A stretch of DNA of 5,707 nucleotides from an archaeon (GCA_016550415.1 JABXGU010000579.1:1-5707), one strand, 5' to 3'; shown: positions 1-5,707, counted from the stretch's first letter. Made by a program: numbers and translations. The notes: generated from the sequence alone by a model not told the origin.

Positions 1-46
1 AAATAACAAATAAAAATACATAATATAACTAAATGAATATTTAAAA
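1..46 (-). terminator. Possible U-rich archaeal termination tract for the beta-helix gene
   Basis: On the minus strand this stretch reads as a T-rich run including TATTTTTATTT (9-19) and TTTTAAATATT (36-46). Archaeal transcription often ends at U-rich tracts without a GC-rich stem. The distance from the stop codon (about 160-200 bases) is long, and the AT-richness could equally belong to a neighbouring promoter outside the window. Confidence 0.3.
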
Positions 47-66
47 CAGGGCAATTCCCACACCAG

Positions 67-170
67 CTTTTATCGTTGGAACTTGATGCTCATTGTTGTA
101 ATAGCATGCACAACAAGTCTAAACACGCATCAAACACAACCCTCATAATAACCATCATGAACGATAAAAG
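67..170. repeat. Nested inverted repeats downstream of the beta-helix gene
   Basis: Three perfect complementary pairs are nested inside one another: CTTTTATCGTT at 67-77 with 160-170 (11 bp), TTGATGC at 83-89 with 127-133 (7 bp), and TTGTTGT at 93-99 with 110-116 (7 bp, 10-base loop). RNA from either strand could fold into one interrupted hairpin. It lies 35-138 bases past the minus-strand stop codon, so it may be a 3'-end structure. No known RNA family was recognised. Confidence 0.45.
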
Positions 171-204
171 AGGCATACTGATTAGAACACAATATAAAGG
201 GAAT

Positions 205-2739
205 TCAATCTTCCTGCACTAACCGCGCACGGAGGATTTCAAGTAGCCGAGTGACGCGGCCATTTATTCGTTTTTGAAGAGATATGATTAAGCCTGAAAG
301 AAGGAGCCCTAAGCCTATAAGAAAATAGTACATCACCGTCATACCTATTCCTAAACTAATATTCTCGCCTACTCTGGAGCCCAAGAAAATAAGACCCAAA
401 TCCTTACCCCACACAGTTATATCATACCACGTCAACCAGCCAACCCAAACAAGAATGCAGGTTCCGGAAGCAGCCAATAACAAGGAACTTAGATACAAGA
501 GACCCACACGCTTCATAAAGAACGTGCGCCTCCAGAGAATGACGGCTCCGACTATAGCTATTAGCGCTATTAGGGCTAAATTCGATTCTGATAAACGAAT
601 TACTTGTTTAGTGTGGATGGTGAATAAGATTGTTTCAGAAGACCCCACATTTCCAGCTATATCCTCGGCGTAAACTGTTAAACTATAAATTCCGTCCTCC
701 AATTTAGAAATGGTTGAGTTTTCTGTAATTGTTACGTTTTCTTGACCAGCTAGGCTGTAGCTAATCCATGAAGTTGATTCGCTTACGACAAAACTGAAGG
801 GAACGGACTTAGCTTCATATACCTTGTTCTCCGGAGAGAGAATTTCAATGACGGGAGAAACTGTATCGAGTGAAAAATAGGCAGAAATGGAGCGAACCGC
901 GTGCCCAGCAGTATTATTCATATAAACAGTTAAGTTATGATCACCGTCAGCTAACCCAAGTATCGTAGTGTTGCCACTAATTGTTACGTTTTCTTGACCA
1001 TCCAAGCAGTAGCCAATCCAAAAGGGTGATTCACTAACAAAAAAAGTTAATGGAATATCCTTTACAGTATAGATTCTTTTTTCCGGATGAATAATAGTAA
1101 TTTTCGCGCGCATAAGTGGAAAGCGATCTGAATTATCAGGGTTAATAATGTAAGGAATATCACCTATGTAGTCGCCATCTTCATCCCAATCGGTATAGTC
1201 GCTCCAGTAGTTGCCTTTAGACCCGTCATCCCAGGTGTTTATTGAAATATCTGATTTTTCTGGAGACCCCAGCAAAAGATCGAAGACTTGGATTTTATTA
1301 TCGACAAAATAGTTGTGAGAGAATATGTTGCTAGAAGATTTTTCTAGCATGACACCAAAGTCGCTGCTTTCTGCTATGTAATTTTCAGAAATACTATTGT
1401 TAGGAGAATTCCCTAAGCGAATACCGTTAACGTTTTCAAGTGCTCTATTGCCGCTTAAAGTACAATCATGGGAATTAGTCAAGTAGATTGCATCAGTATT
1501 GCCTGTAAATTCATTGCCGACTATGTGGCAGTTAGAAGAATATTGGAGCATTATGCCATGGTACATGTTGTAGGTTACTTCGCTATTTGATACAACCAAA
1601 TCGTTGCAGCGGTACAGGGCCATGCCGTACTTGTTACCTGCGACAGTGACATTTATGATTCTTGAGTTTGTAGTGTATGCGAAGAGTATGCCTTGCCTAT
1701 TTTTGGGTACGTGGAAGTCCTTAGCTGTGACATCAGTTGAGTTTATGACTGCGAGATACCCTATGTTGGGATGAGTGGAGGGATCAACAATTAAGTCGCT
1801 CTGGTTGATCAGGTAATATACAGCTTTCCCATTAACGGTATTTGAAGTGTCAACATCTTGGATGTACTGCCCAAGGGACGAGCCGAAAATCCCAAAGTTA
1901 TAGTTTTGGCCGAACATGCTATTATTTCTTAAAGTGTTCTGAGGGGAGAAGTCTAGCCGGATGTTGTATTCATTGTCGGTTACGCTATTGCCAGATACAT
2001 GGCAATAAGAAGAGTTGGTGATTAGAATGCCATACTTGTTGCCCACTACTTCGTTATCAGAAATTAAACCGCGGTGGGCTATGAATAAACTGATTCCGTA
2101 TATGTTGTAAATGGCTTCATTGCCTAATACGGTATTGTTAGTTGAATATTCTATATCGACACCCTGGCGTCCATTTATGCTTACATTATTTCCTTCAATC
2201 ACAGAATTGTGAGAATAAGTAATATGAATACCGCGGTTAGAATTGTCTTTTACGTTGCTGTCGCCGACTTTGCAATAATTAGAGTTGTGGATTTTTATGC
2301 CAAGGAAATTGTCAGTAACATTGCTGTTTATTATGCTACTGTTACTGGTTTTCGACACATAGACTCCATATTGGAATCCCTCAATGTTTGTGTCCTTGGC
2401 TACCACATTTTCTACGCCTGTTAAGTTGAATCCAATTCCGGTTCCAGGACCTTTAAGGGTATAGCCGCCGCCGTCTATCGTTATGTTGCTTCTCTCCACC
2501 CAGATAGATTGGTTGCTAATATTGGCGGTGAAAGTGTAAACACCTCTTACATAGTCAATTGGTGTAGAGTCTGGGTATACTGATCCATCAGCTCTGATGT
2601 AGATATTTCCAGCTGTTTCATCCAAACTGAAGGTTTTGGGTAAGCTGCCTATTGTATAAGATATCACTAACGCCATGAGTATAAGCATTAGAAAATTTCT
2701 TCGCAACAGCATATCCTTCCGTTTGGAGGTATTGTACAC
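205..2739 (-). CDS. NosD-like right-handed beta-helix surface protein with two Ig-like domains and a three-helix membrane anchor
   Basis: This is an exported surface protein of 844 residues, complete and ending in TGA. Residues 11-33 form a signal peptide or anchor (RR followed by a hydrophobic stretch). Residues about 70-285 and 345-485 are parallel beta-helix coils, with a 'GI-x-L'-like rung every 22-23 residues (positions 147, 170, 193, 215, 237, 259; then 350, 372, 395, 417, 439, 462). Between them lies the NosD-type insert 'DVDTSNTVNGKAVYYL' (295-310). Residues 499-542 are the closing motif seen in archaeal NosD-like proteins (GNYWSDY, an Asp-rich DWDEDGD, then PLM). Two Ig-like modules follow (about 547-626 and 629-709), then helices at about 717-736, 745-768 and 795-820 with a basic tail. 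About twenty N-X-S/T sequons occur. In bacteria NosD assists nitrous oxide reductase maturation, but no nos genes are here, so that role is not assigned. The fold also occurs in carbohydrate-binding and lyase proteins. The start is uncertain: GTG at 2739 has no clear Shine-Dalgarno sequence, while ATG at 2712 (residue 10) follows GGAAGG closely and leaves the signal sequence intact. Confidence 0.9.
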   Translation of the reverse strand: MYNTSKRKDMLLRRNFLMLILMALVISYTIGSLPKTFSLDETAGNIYIRADGSVYPDSTPIDYVRGVYTFTANISNQSIWVERSNITIDGGGYTLKGPGTGIGFNLTGVENVVAKDTNIEGFQYGVYVSKTSNSSIINSNVTDNFLGIKIHNSNYCKVGDSNVKDNSNRGIHITYSHNSVIEGNNVSINGRQGVDIEYSTNNTVLGNEAIYNIYGISLFIAHRGLISDNEVVGNKYGILITNSSYCHVSGNSVTDNEYNIRLDFSPQNTLRNNSMFGQNYNFGIFGSSLGQYIQDVDTSNTVNGKAVYYLINQSDLIVDPSTHPNIGYLAVINSTDVTAKDFHVPKNRQGILFAYTTNSRIINVTVAGNKYGMALYRCNDLVVSNSEVTYNMYHGIMLQYSSNCHIVGNEFTGNTDAIYLTNSHDCTLSGNRALENVNGIRLGNSPNNSISENYIAESSDFGVMLEKSSSNIFSHNYFVDNKIQVFDLLLGSPEKSDISINTWDDGSKGNYWSDYTDWDEDGDYIGDIPYIINPDNSDRFPLMRAKITIIHPEKRIYTVKDIPLTFFVSESPFWIGYCLDGQENVTISGNTTILGLADGDHNLTVYMNNTAGHAVRSISAYFSLDTVSPVIEILSPENKVYEAKSVPFSFVVSESTSWISYSLAGQENVTITENSTISKLEDGIYSLTVYAEDIAGNVGSSETILFTIHTKQVIRLSESNLALIALIAIVGAVILWRRTFFMKRVGLLYLSSLLLAASGTCILVWVGWLTWYDITVWGKDLGLIFLGSRVGENISLGIGMTVMYYFLIGLGLLLSGLIISLQKRINGRVTRLLEILRARLVQED
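613..1101 (-). repeat. Tandem pair of Ig-like modules in the beta-helix protein, with an identical 23-bp core
   Basis: The two modules (residues about 547-626 and 629-709) share 'SES', 'WI-x-Y', 'GQENVTI', a 'TI-x-x-L-x-DG' turn, 'LTVY' and 'AG' in the same order, 84 residues apart. At DNA level the 23 bases at 726-748 and 978-1000 are identical and lie exactly 252 bases apart, spanning the GQENVTI codons. This is the pattern expected from an internal module duplication. Such modules probably act as spacers between the beta-helix head and the membrane. Confidence 0.8.
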
Positions 2740-2767
2740 GGATTCTTATCTGTACTTACAGTTTTCG

Positions 2768-2776
2768 AAATATATC
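2768..2776 (-). promoter_or_regulatory. Putative archaeal TATA box for the beta-helix gene
   Basis: Read on the minus strand this is GATATATTT. Transcription would begin near 2746, giving an almost leaderless mRNA if GTG 2739 is used, or a leader of about 34 bases if ATG 2712 is used. The palindromic TATACGTATA at 2788-2797 is an alternative TATA element for this direction. Confidence 0.35.
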
Positions 2777-2787
2777 AACTTCTTGCT

Positions 2788-2797
2788 TATACGTATA
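2788..2797. promoter_or_regulatory. Perfect 10-bp palindrome TATACGTATA in the divergent promoter region
   Basis: The palindrome sits in the middle of the 121-base space between the two divergent genes and overlaps the plus-strand TATA candidate. It could be a TATA element usable in both directions or a small operator for a dimeric regulator. Short AT-rich palindromes also arise by chance. Confidence 0.35.
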
Positions 2798-2803
2798 TTA
2801 AAT
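2794..2803 (+). promoter_or_regulatory. Putative archaeal TATA box for the stalk gene
   Basis: TATATTAAAT lies about 55-65 bases before the candidate start codons. With the usual archaeal spacing of about 25 bases, transcription would begin near 2824, leaving a leader of about 30-37 bases that contains the GGAG site. No B-recognition element is obvious, so this rests on composition and position only. Confidence 0.4.
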
Positions 2804-2844
2804 CGGCTTCTCAAAAATCTTCTGTCGCGCGATTAACAAGAAAC

Positions 2845-2848
2845 GGAG
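2845..2848 (+). promoter_or_regulatory. Ribosome binding site (GGAG) that bears on the stalk gene start
   Basis: GGAG is 6 bases before TTG 2855 and 12 bases before ATG 2861, both in the same frame. The spacing fits TTG better, while codon preference favours ATG. The site supports translation starting in this spot but does not settle which codon is used. Confidence 0.45.
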
Positions 2849-2860
2849 TTTCACTTGAAA

Positions 2861-5707
2861 ATGAAGAGGAAGGTGATAGTTCTTTCTTTATTGATGGCAC
2901 TACTAGTGTCGATGCTAGTGCTGGAAATGGCTCCATCAGCGAAAGCAATCACGCCTCAGATCGTATTAAGCCCAAATCAAGGGTGGTACGATTCAGCGGT
3001 AACCGTTCATGGAACTGGGTTTGCTGCAAGCGCACAGGTAATTATTACTTGGGAAGGATTGGATTATTGGCAAGTATTCACCAATACAGACGCACAAGGA
3101 AATTTCAGCGTCTCTTTGAATGTTCCCGATAGCTCAATGGCTGGCAACCGCATCATCACTGCAACAGATGAAAATGCCAACACAGCGACTGCCGTGTATA
3201 CTCTCTTTTACGTTTACATGAACGCTGGTTCAGTTGGGATCAAGACCCCAAAACAACGTGTAGAGTGGGATTATACTGCAAACGAGTTTTATTGTGATGT
3301 ATGGCAGTTTTACCATGATTCATATGATAATTGGTATAACTTGATGAATGCTGATGAGGAGGGGATCTATCTTTTCCGTATTCGTTACGAGGGAGTAACT
3401 TATGTTTTTGACTTGGGTAGCGCAAGATATCTCCCCTATAATGCTTATCCACAGCCTTTGGTTGAGCAAGTGGTAGGATTTGTGCTTGTTGATGTCAATC
3501 GTGTTCAAGGCACAATACGTCTCTATGACCCAACGGGGTCAGTACTCTTGGTAACAGTGAATATAGATATTATCACGCCACTAACTCCTGAGGATTACTA
3601 TTCAATGATATTCACGATAGTTGCAGAGACAGAGTTGGACGATCTGGCTTTTTATGAAGCTTACAACTTAGACGTGTACGATAAGTGGCCTAACATTGCA
3701 CATTATGAGAATAACCTAGATTCTGTTTACCAATACCATGGACCAAGCGATTTCAGTGGCGATGTGTCTGAGAGATTCAGAAGTTATGCTGGATTTGCCG
3801 CAGTTAAACCATCATCTACGCATCATGATGCTGTCATCCACTATTCTGATGTACAACTTGTTCAAGGTCTGGGTGACTATGATTTCAACTACAGAGATAA
3901 TAACCTTGCAAGTGGCGATGACCTTGGGCAATCGGCACCACCAGCGGATGTTGTTAATTGTGGTGTTGGACTTCAGTGGACTATTGGTCAAATGAGTAGT
4001 GGAGCTAGTACCGTTATACCTTCAGCTTTTGCTTCGTCAGACGAGACGCTTGATGTGTTTAAGGATTGCATGAGGATGAGCAAGCTCTTTACACACGGGT
4101 ATCTATCACAAAATCCTACTCTAACCTTAAATCCAATCCAAGGATTTGGCTCCTCAATGGTTGCAGCGATTGGGGCTGGATTCATGCCTTATGCGAAGGT
4201 TGACGTCTATTTCGGTGGCGTCCTAGTGGGATCCTTTGATGCAGATTATATGGGTGCCTTTGTAGGTAACTTCACTGTTCCCACTTCAGTGGGTGGAATC
4301 TACAGCGTTAATGCAGTTGACGAATGTGGTCTAGAGGCAACGGTTAACTTTCAAGTGTTAGACTTGAACAACAATAGCCAGGTCCTGAACAGGTTAGATC
4401 AATTAGACGCAAAACTGTCTGGACTAATAACAACAAAAACAGGTGAAGTCCTCGCAAAGATCGACACCGCAGAAGGAACAATTCTATCAAAGTTGGACAC
4501 ACTAAACGCAACACTTTCTGGACTAATAATCACAAGCACAGGTGAAGTGCTAGCAAAAATTGACACAACTGGAGGAGCAATTCTATCAAAGTTGGACACC
4601 ATAAACGCAACACTCACAGGAGTTATCACAAATGCTAAGGGAGAAATTATCTTAGCAATTAGTACTGCAGCCGGCAATCTCGAAGCCAAACTAGACGACA
4701 TAAACGCAACCCTCTCTGGACTGATAGCAATTAGTACTGGTGAGGTGTTGGCAAGTATTGACACTGCTGCAGGAACTATTCTTGCCAGGTTGGATACTTT
4801 GGAGGCTACGCTTACTGGACTTATCACAGATGCTAAAGGGGAGATCATTTTGGAAATTACCTCTGCAGTAGGAACTCTCGAAGTCAAACTGGACGATGTG
4901 AGTGCGACACTCTCGGGACTGATAACAACGAGCACAGGTGAGGTGCTAGCGAAGATAGATACTGCTGGAGGAACTATTCTTTCAAAGCTGGAGACGTTAA
5001 ACTCAACAATCATCGCTTTGGATGATATAACGGCTATCATTAACACCGAAATAGGAATTATCAAAACGAGCATATCTTCGATAAATGGACGGATAGCAAC
5101 TATCGATGGGCGCTTAGTTACGATTGAAACGAATATTGGAGCCATCAGGACTGACATCGGAAGTATAAATGGTCATCTAGTTTCAGTTCAAGGAGGCATA
5201 GCCAGTATTAACACAGCGCTAGGTACAATTCAAACGAACTTATCAAACATCGCAGTACGAATAACATCCATCGAAGGAAACATAATAACGGTAATGACTG
5301 ACATCGGAGACATAGAGCTAGAGCTTGACCAGTCAATTACCCCGTTCTTAGAGAGCATTGAAGCTAAGCTAATCTTTGTCGATACAACAACTCTTCAAAT
5401 AAAAACCATGATAGGAGACGTTGATGTAAAACTTGAGGATATTAACGCCCACGTAACAACAATTGAAGGAGATATTGTCACAATCACAACGGACATCGGG
5501 ACAATAAATACTCACATTGCCAATGTGGAAGGTTCAATAGTAGCTATAAGAGATGACATGGTTACGGTCAAGACAAAACTTGGAGAAGTAGAGGTTAGCC
5601 TCACTAACATTAATGCTGAGATAGCAATAAATAGCAATCATATGGCCACCATCAAAACGGATTTGGAAACGCTTATGGGAACAGTAGCTTCAATTCAGGA
5701 TGACATA
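2861..5707 (+). CDS. Secreted stalk/fibre protein: TIG-like domains followed by a long hendecad and heptad coiled coil (3' end outside window)
   Basis: The frame is open for 949 codons to the window edge, so the C-terminus is missing. Residues 1-29 are a signal peptide (KRK, hydrophobic core, cleavage probably after AKA). Residues 33-115 resemble a TIG/IPT Ig-like domain ('VTVHGTGF', 'TDAQGNFSVSLNVP', 'ITATDENANTA'). Residues 116-415 are not recognised; they are rich in Tyr, Asp and aromatics, and 362-392 ('GLQWTIGQMSSGAS') resembles a beta-sandwich edge seen in other surface proteins. Residues 420-500 form a second TIG-like domain. Residues 518-715 are 18 hendecads, and 717-822 and 851-949 are heptads. 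Only four cysteines occur (145, 367, 403, 489) and no catalytic motif is visible. The role is probably a cell-surface stalk or adhesin. The in-frame stop TAA at 2834 limits the start. TTG at 2855 sits 6 bases after GGAG and ATG at 2861 sits 12 bases after it, so TTG is possible and would add two residues. The membrane or cell-wall anchor is presumably encoded beyond the edge. The gene is divergent from the beta-helix gene. Confidence 0.9.
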   Translation, partial: MKRKVIVLSLLMALLVSMLVLEMAPSAKAITPQIVLSPNQGWYDSAVTVHGTGFAASAQVIITWEGLDYWQVFTNTDAQGNFSVSLNVPDSSMAGNRIITATDENANTATAVYTLFYVYMNAGSVGIKTPKQRVEWDYTANEFYCDVWQFYHDSYDNWYNLMNADEEGIYLFRIRYEGVTYVFDLGSARYLPYNAYPQPLVEQVVGFVLVDVNRVQGTIRLYDPTGSVLLVTVNIDIITPLTPEDYYSMIFTIVAETELDDLAFYEAYNLDVYDKWPNIAHYENNLDSVYQYHGPSDFSGDVSERFRSYAGFAAVKPSSTHHDAVIHYSDVQLVQGLGDYDFNYRDNNLASGDDLGQSAPPADVVNCGVGLQWTIGQMSSGASTVIPSAFASSDETLDVFKDCMRMSKLFTHGYLSQNPTLTLNPIQGFGSSMVAAIGAGFMPYAKVDVYFGGVLVGSFDADYMGAFVGNFTVPTSVGGIYSVNAVDECGLEATVNFQVLDLNNNSQVLNRLDQLDAKLSGLITTKTGEVLAKIDTAEGTILSKLDTLNATLSGLIITSTGEVLAKIDTTGGAILSKLDTINATLTGVITNAKGEIILAISTAAGNLEAKLDDINATLSGLIAISTGEVLASIDTAAGTILARLDTLEATLTGLITDAKGEIILEITSAVGTLEVKLDDVSATLSGLITTSTGEVLAKIDTAGGTILSKLETLNSTIIALDDITAIINTEIGIIKTSISSINGRIATIDGRLVTIETNIGAIRTDIGSINGHLVSVQGGIASINTALGTIQTNLSNIAVRITSIEGNIITVMTDIGDIELELDQSITPFLESIEAKLIFVDTTTLQIKTMIGDVDVKLEDINAHVTTIEGDIVTITTDIGTINTHIANVEGSIVAIRDDMVTVKTKLGEVEVSLTNINAEIAINSNHMATIKTDLETLMGTVASIQDDI
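4412..5005 (+). repeat. Six tandem 99-bp (33-residue) units, each three hendecads, in the stalk gene
   Basis: The units start at 4412, 4511, 4610, 4709, 4808 and 4907 and follow each other with no insertion or deletion. They encode residues 518-715. Each unit has the pattern 'xLSGLITxxxG', 'EVLAKIDTxxG', 'TILSKLDTLNA'. Units 1, 2, 4 and 6 are of this type. Units 3 and 5 are a second type with 'xAKGEIIL' in the middle and 'LEAKLDD' or 'LEVKLDD' near the end, giving the order A-A-B-A-B-A. Every 11 residues there is a branched aliphatic or Leu residue at the first core position (519, 530, 541 and on to 706), another at the fifth (523, 534, 545 and on to 710), and a small residue (Gly, Ala or Ser) at the last. 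Eleven-residue periodicity is known to give straight or right-handed coiled coils. Confidence 0.88.
5009..5326 (+). repeat. First heptad coiled-coil segment of the stalk (residues 717-822)
   Basis: Core positions follow strict 3-4 spacing: a at 717, 731, 738, 745 and on to 822 (724 is Thr), and d at 720, 727, 734, 741 and on to 818. Nearly all are Ile, with some Leu and Val. The first a position, 717, is exactly 11 residues after the last hendecad core residue (706), so the core is continuous from the hendecad region. Ile at both a and d favours trimers in model coiled coils, so a trimeric stalk is inferred. Confidence 0.8.
5411..5707 (+). repeat. Second heptad coiled-coil segment of the stalk (residues 851-949, continuing past the edge)
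   Basis: Core positions a are at 851, 858, 865 and every seventh residue to 949, and d at 854, 861, 868 and every seventh to 945. They are Ile, Val, Leu or Met except Asn at d position 924. The register is offset by one residue from the preceding heptad segment. The repeat is still running at the last base of the window, so its full length cannot be given. Confidence 0.8.

Noticed and set aside
67..170. Integron attC-like recombination site
   Set aside because: The GTT and AAC ends are in the opposite order to an attC site, the flanking core bases do not match, and no integrase gene is present.
90..176. 28-codon minus-strand frame beginning MPLLSF in the 3' flank
   Set aside because: It is short, has no ribosome binding site, and lies inside the nested inverted repeats. 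Its hydrophobicity alone is not enough to call a gene.
455..673. 72-codon plus-strand frame inside the beta-helix gene
   Set aside because: It is antisense to the membrane-anchor coding region, and its protein has no recognisable feature.
2209..2424. 71-codon plus-strand frame inside the beta-helix gene
   Set aside because: It is antisense to regular beta-helix coils that are clearly coding on the minus strand.
205..2739. True NosD of nitrous oxide respiration
   Set aside because: The beta-helix family is shared, but no nosZ, nosF or nosY neighbours are present in the window, and the Ig-like modules and three-helix tail are not part of classical NosD.
3738..3995. 85-codon plus-strand frame
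   Set aside because: It is in a different frame within the stalk gene, whose own frame is open throughout with coherent domains.
4412..5005. CRISPR-like array
   Set aside because: The 99-bp units are contiguous with no spacers, they diverge at synonymous sites, and they are in frame within a long gene.
4399..5157. 252-codon open frame on the minus strand opposite the stalk repeats
   Set aside because: It lies entirely antisense to the repeat-coding frame. Its repeated V-S-I-F-A-S-T-S-P-V pattern is just the complement of the hendecad codons, and it has no start context or domain of its own.
2861..5707. Phage tail fibre or tape-measure protein
   Set aside because: Long heptads occur in such proteins, but a clear signal peptide and TIG-like domains at the N-terminus indicate an exported cell-surface protein, and no other phage genes are present.

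Overview
The window looks archaeal, probably from an uncultured lineage of the Bathyarchaeia type. This is inferred from the genes, since no marker gene is present. Clues are a NosD-like right-handed beta-helix surface protein with the archaeal-type closing motif, Ig-like modules built around a 'SES-x-x-W-I-x-Y-x-L-x-GQENVTI' pattern, many N-X-S/T sequons, TATA-like AT-rich elements upstream of both genes, and a U-rich 3' end rather than a bacterial GC-rich terminator.

Layout: bases 1-204 are a noncoding 3' flank, with an A/T-rich tract at the left edge and a set of nested inverted repeats at 67-170. Bases 205-2739 (minus strand) encode an 844-residue membrane-anchored beta-helix protein. Bases 2740-2860 are a short divergent promoter region with a perfect TATACGTATA palindrome. 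From 2861 (or 2855) to the right edge, the plus strand is one uninterrupted reading frame of 949 codons with no stop in the window. It encodes the N-terminal part of a very long secreted stalk or fibre protein.

The fibre protein is the most notable content. After a signal peptide come a TIG/Ig-like domain, an unrecognised beta-rich region and a second TIG-like domain. Then come 18 consecutive 11-residue (hendecad) units arranged as six 33-residue repeats, and then more than 200 residues of heptad coiled coil with Ile or Val at most core positions. The hendecad and heptad registers join without a break. One proline-containing interruption shifts the register by one residue. This architecture recalls archaeal coiled-coil surface stalks such as tetrabrachion, but no homology to that protein is claimed.

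The two genes are transcribed divergently and both encode exported, apparently glycosylatable proteins. A joint role at the cell surface (adhesion, S-layer-associated appendage, or binding of surface carbohydrate) is reasonable inference and is not shown by the sequence. No RNA gene, mobile element, CRISPR array or enzyme active site was recognised.
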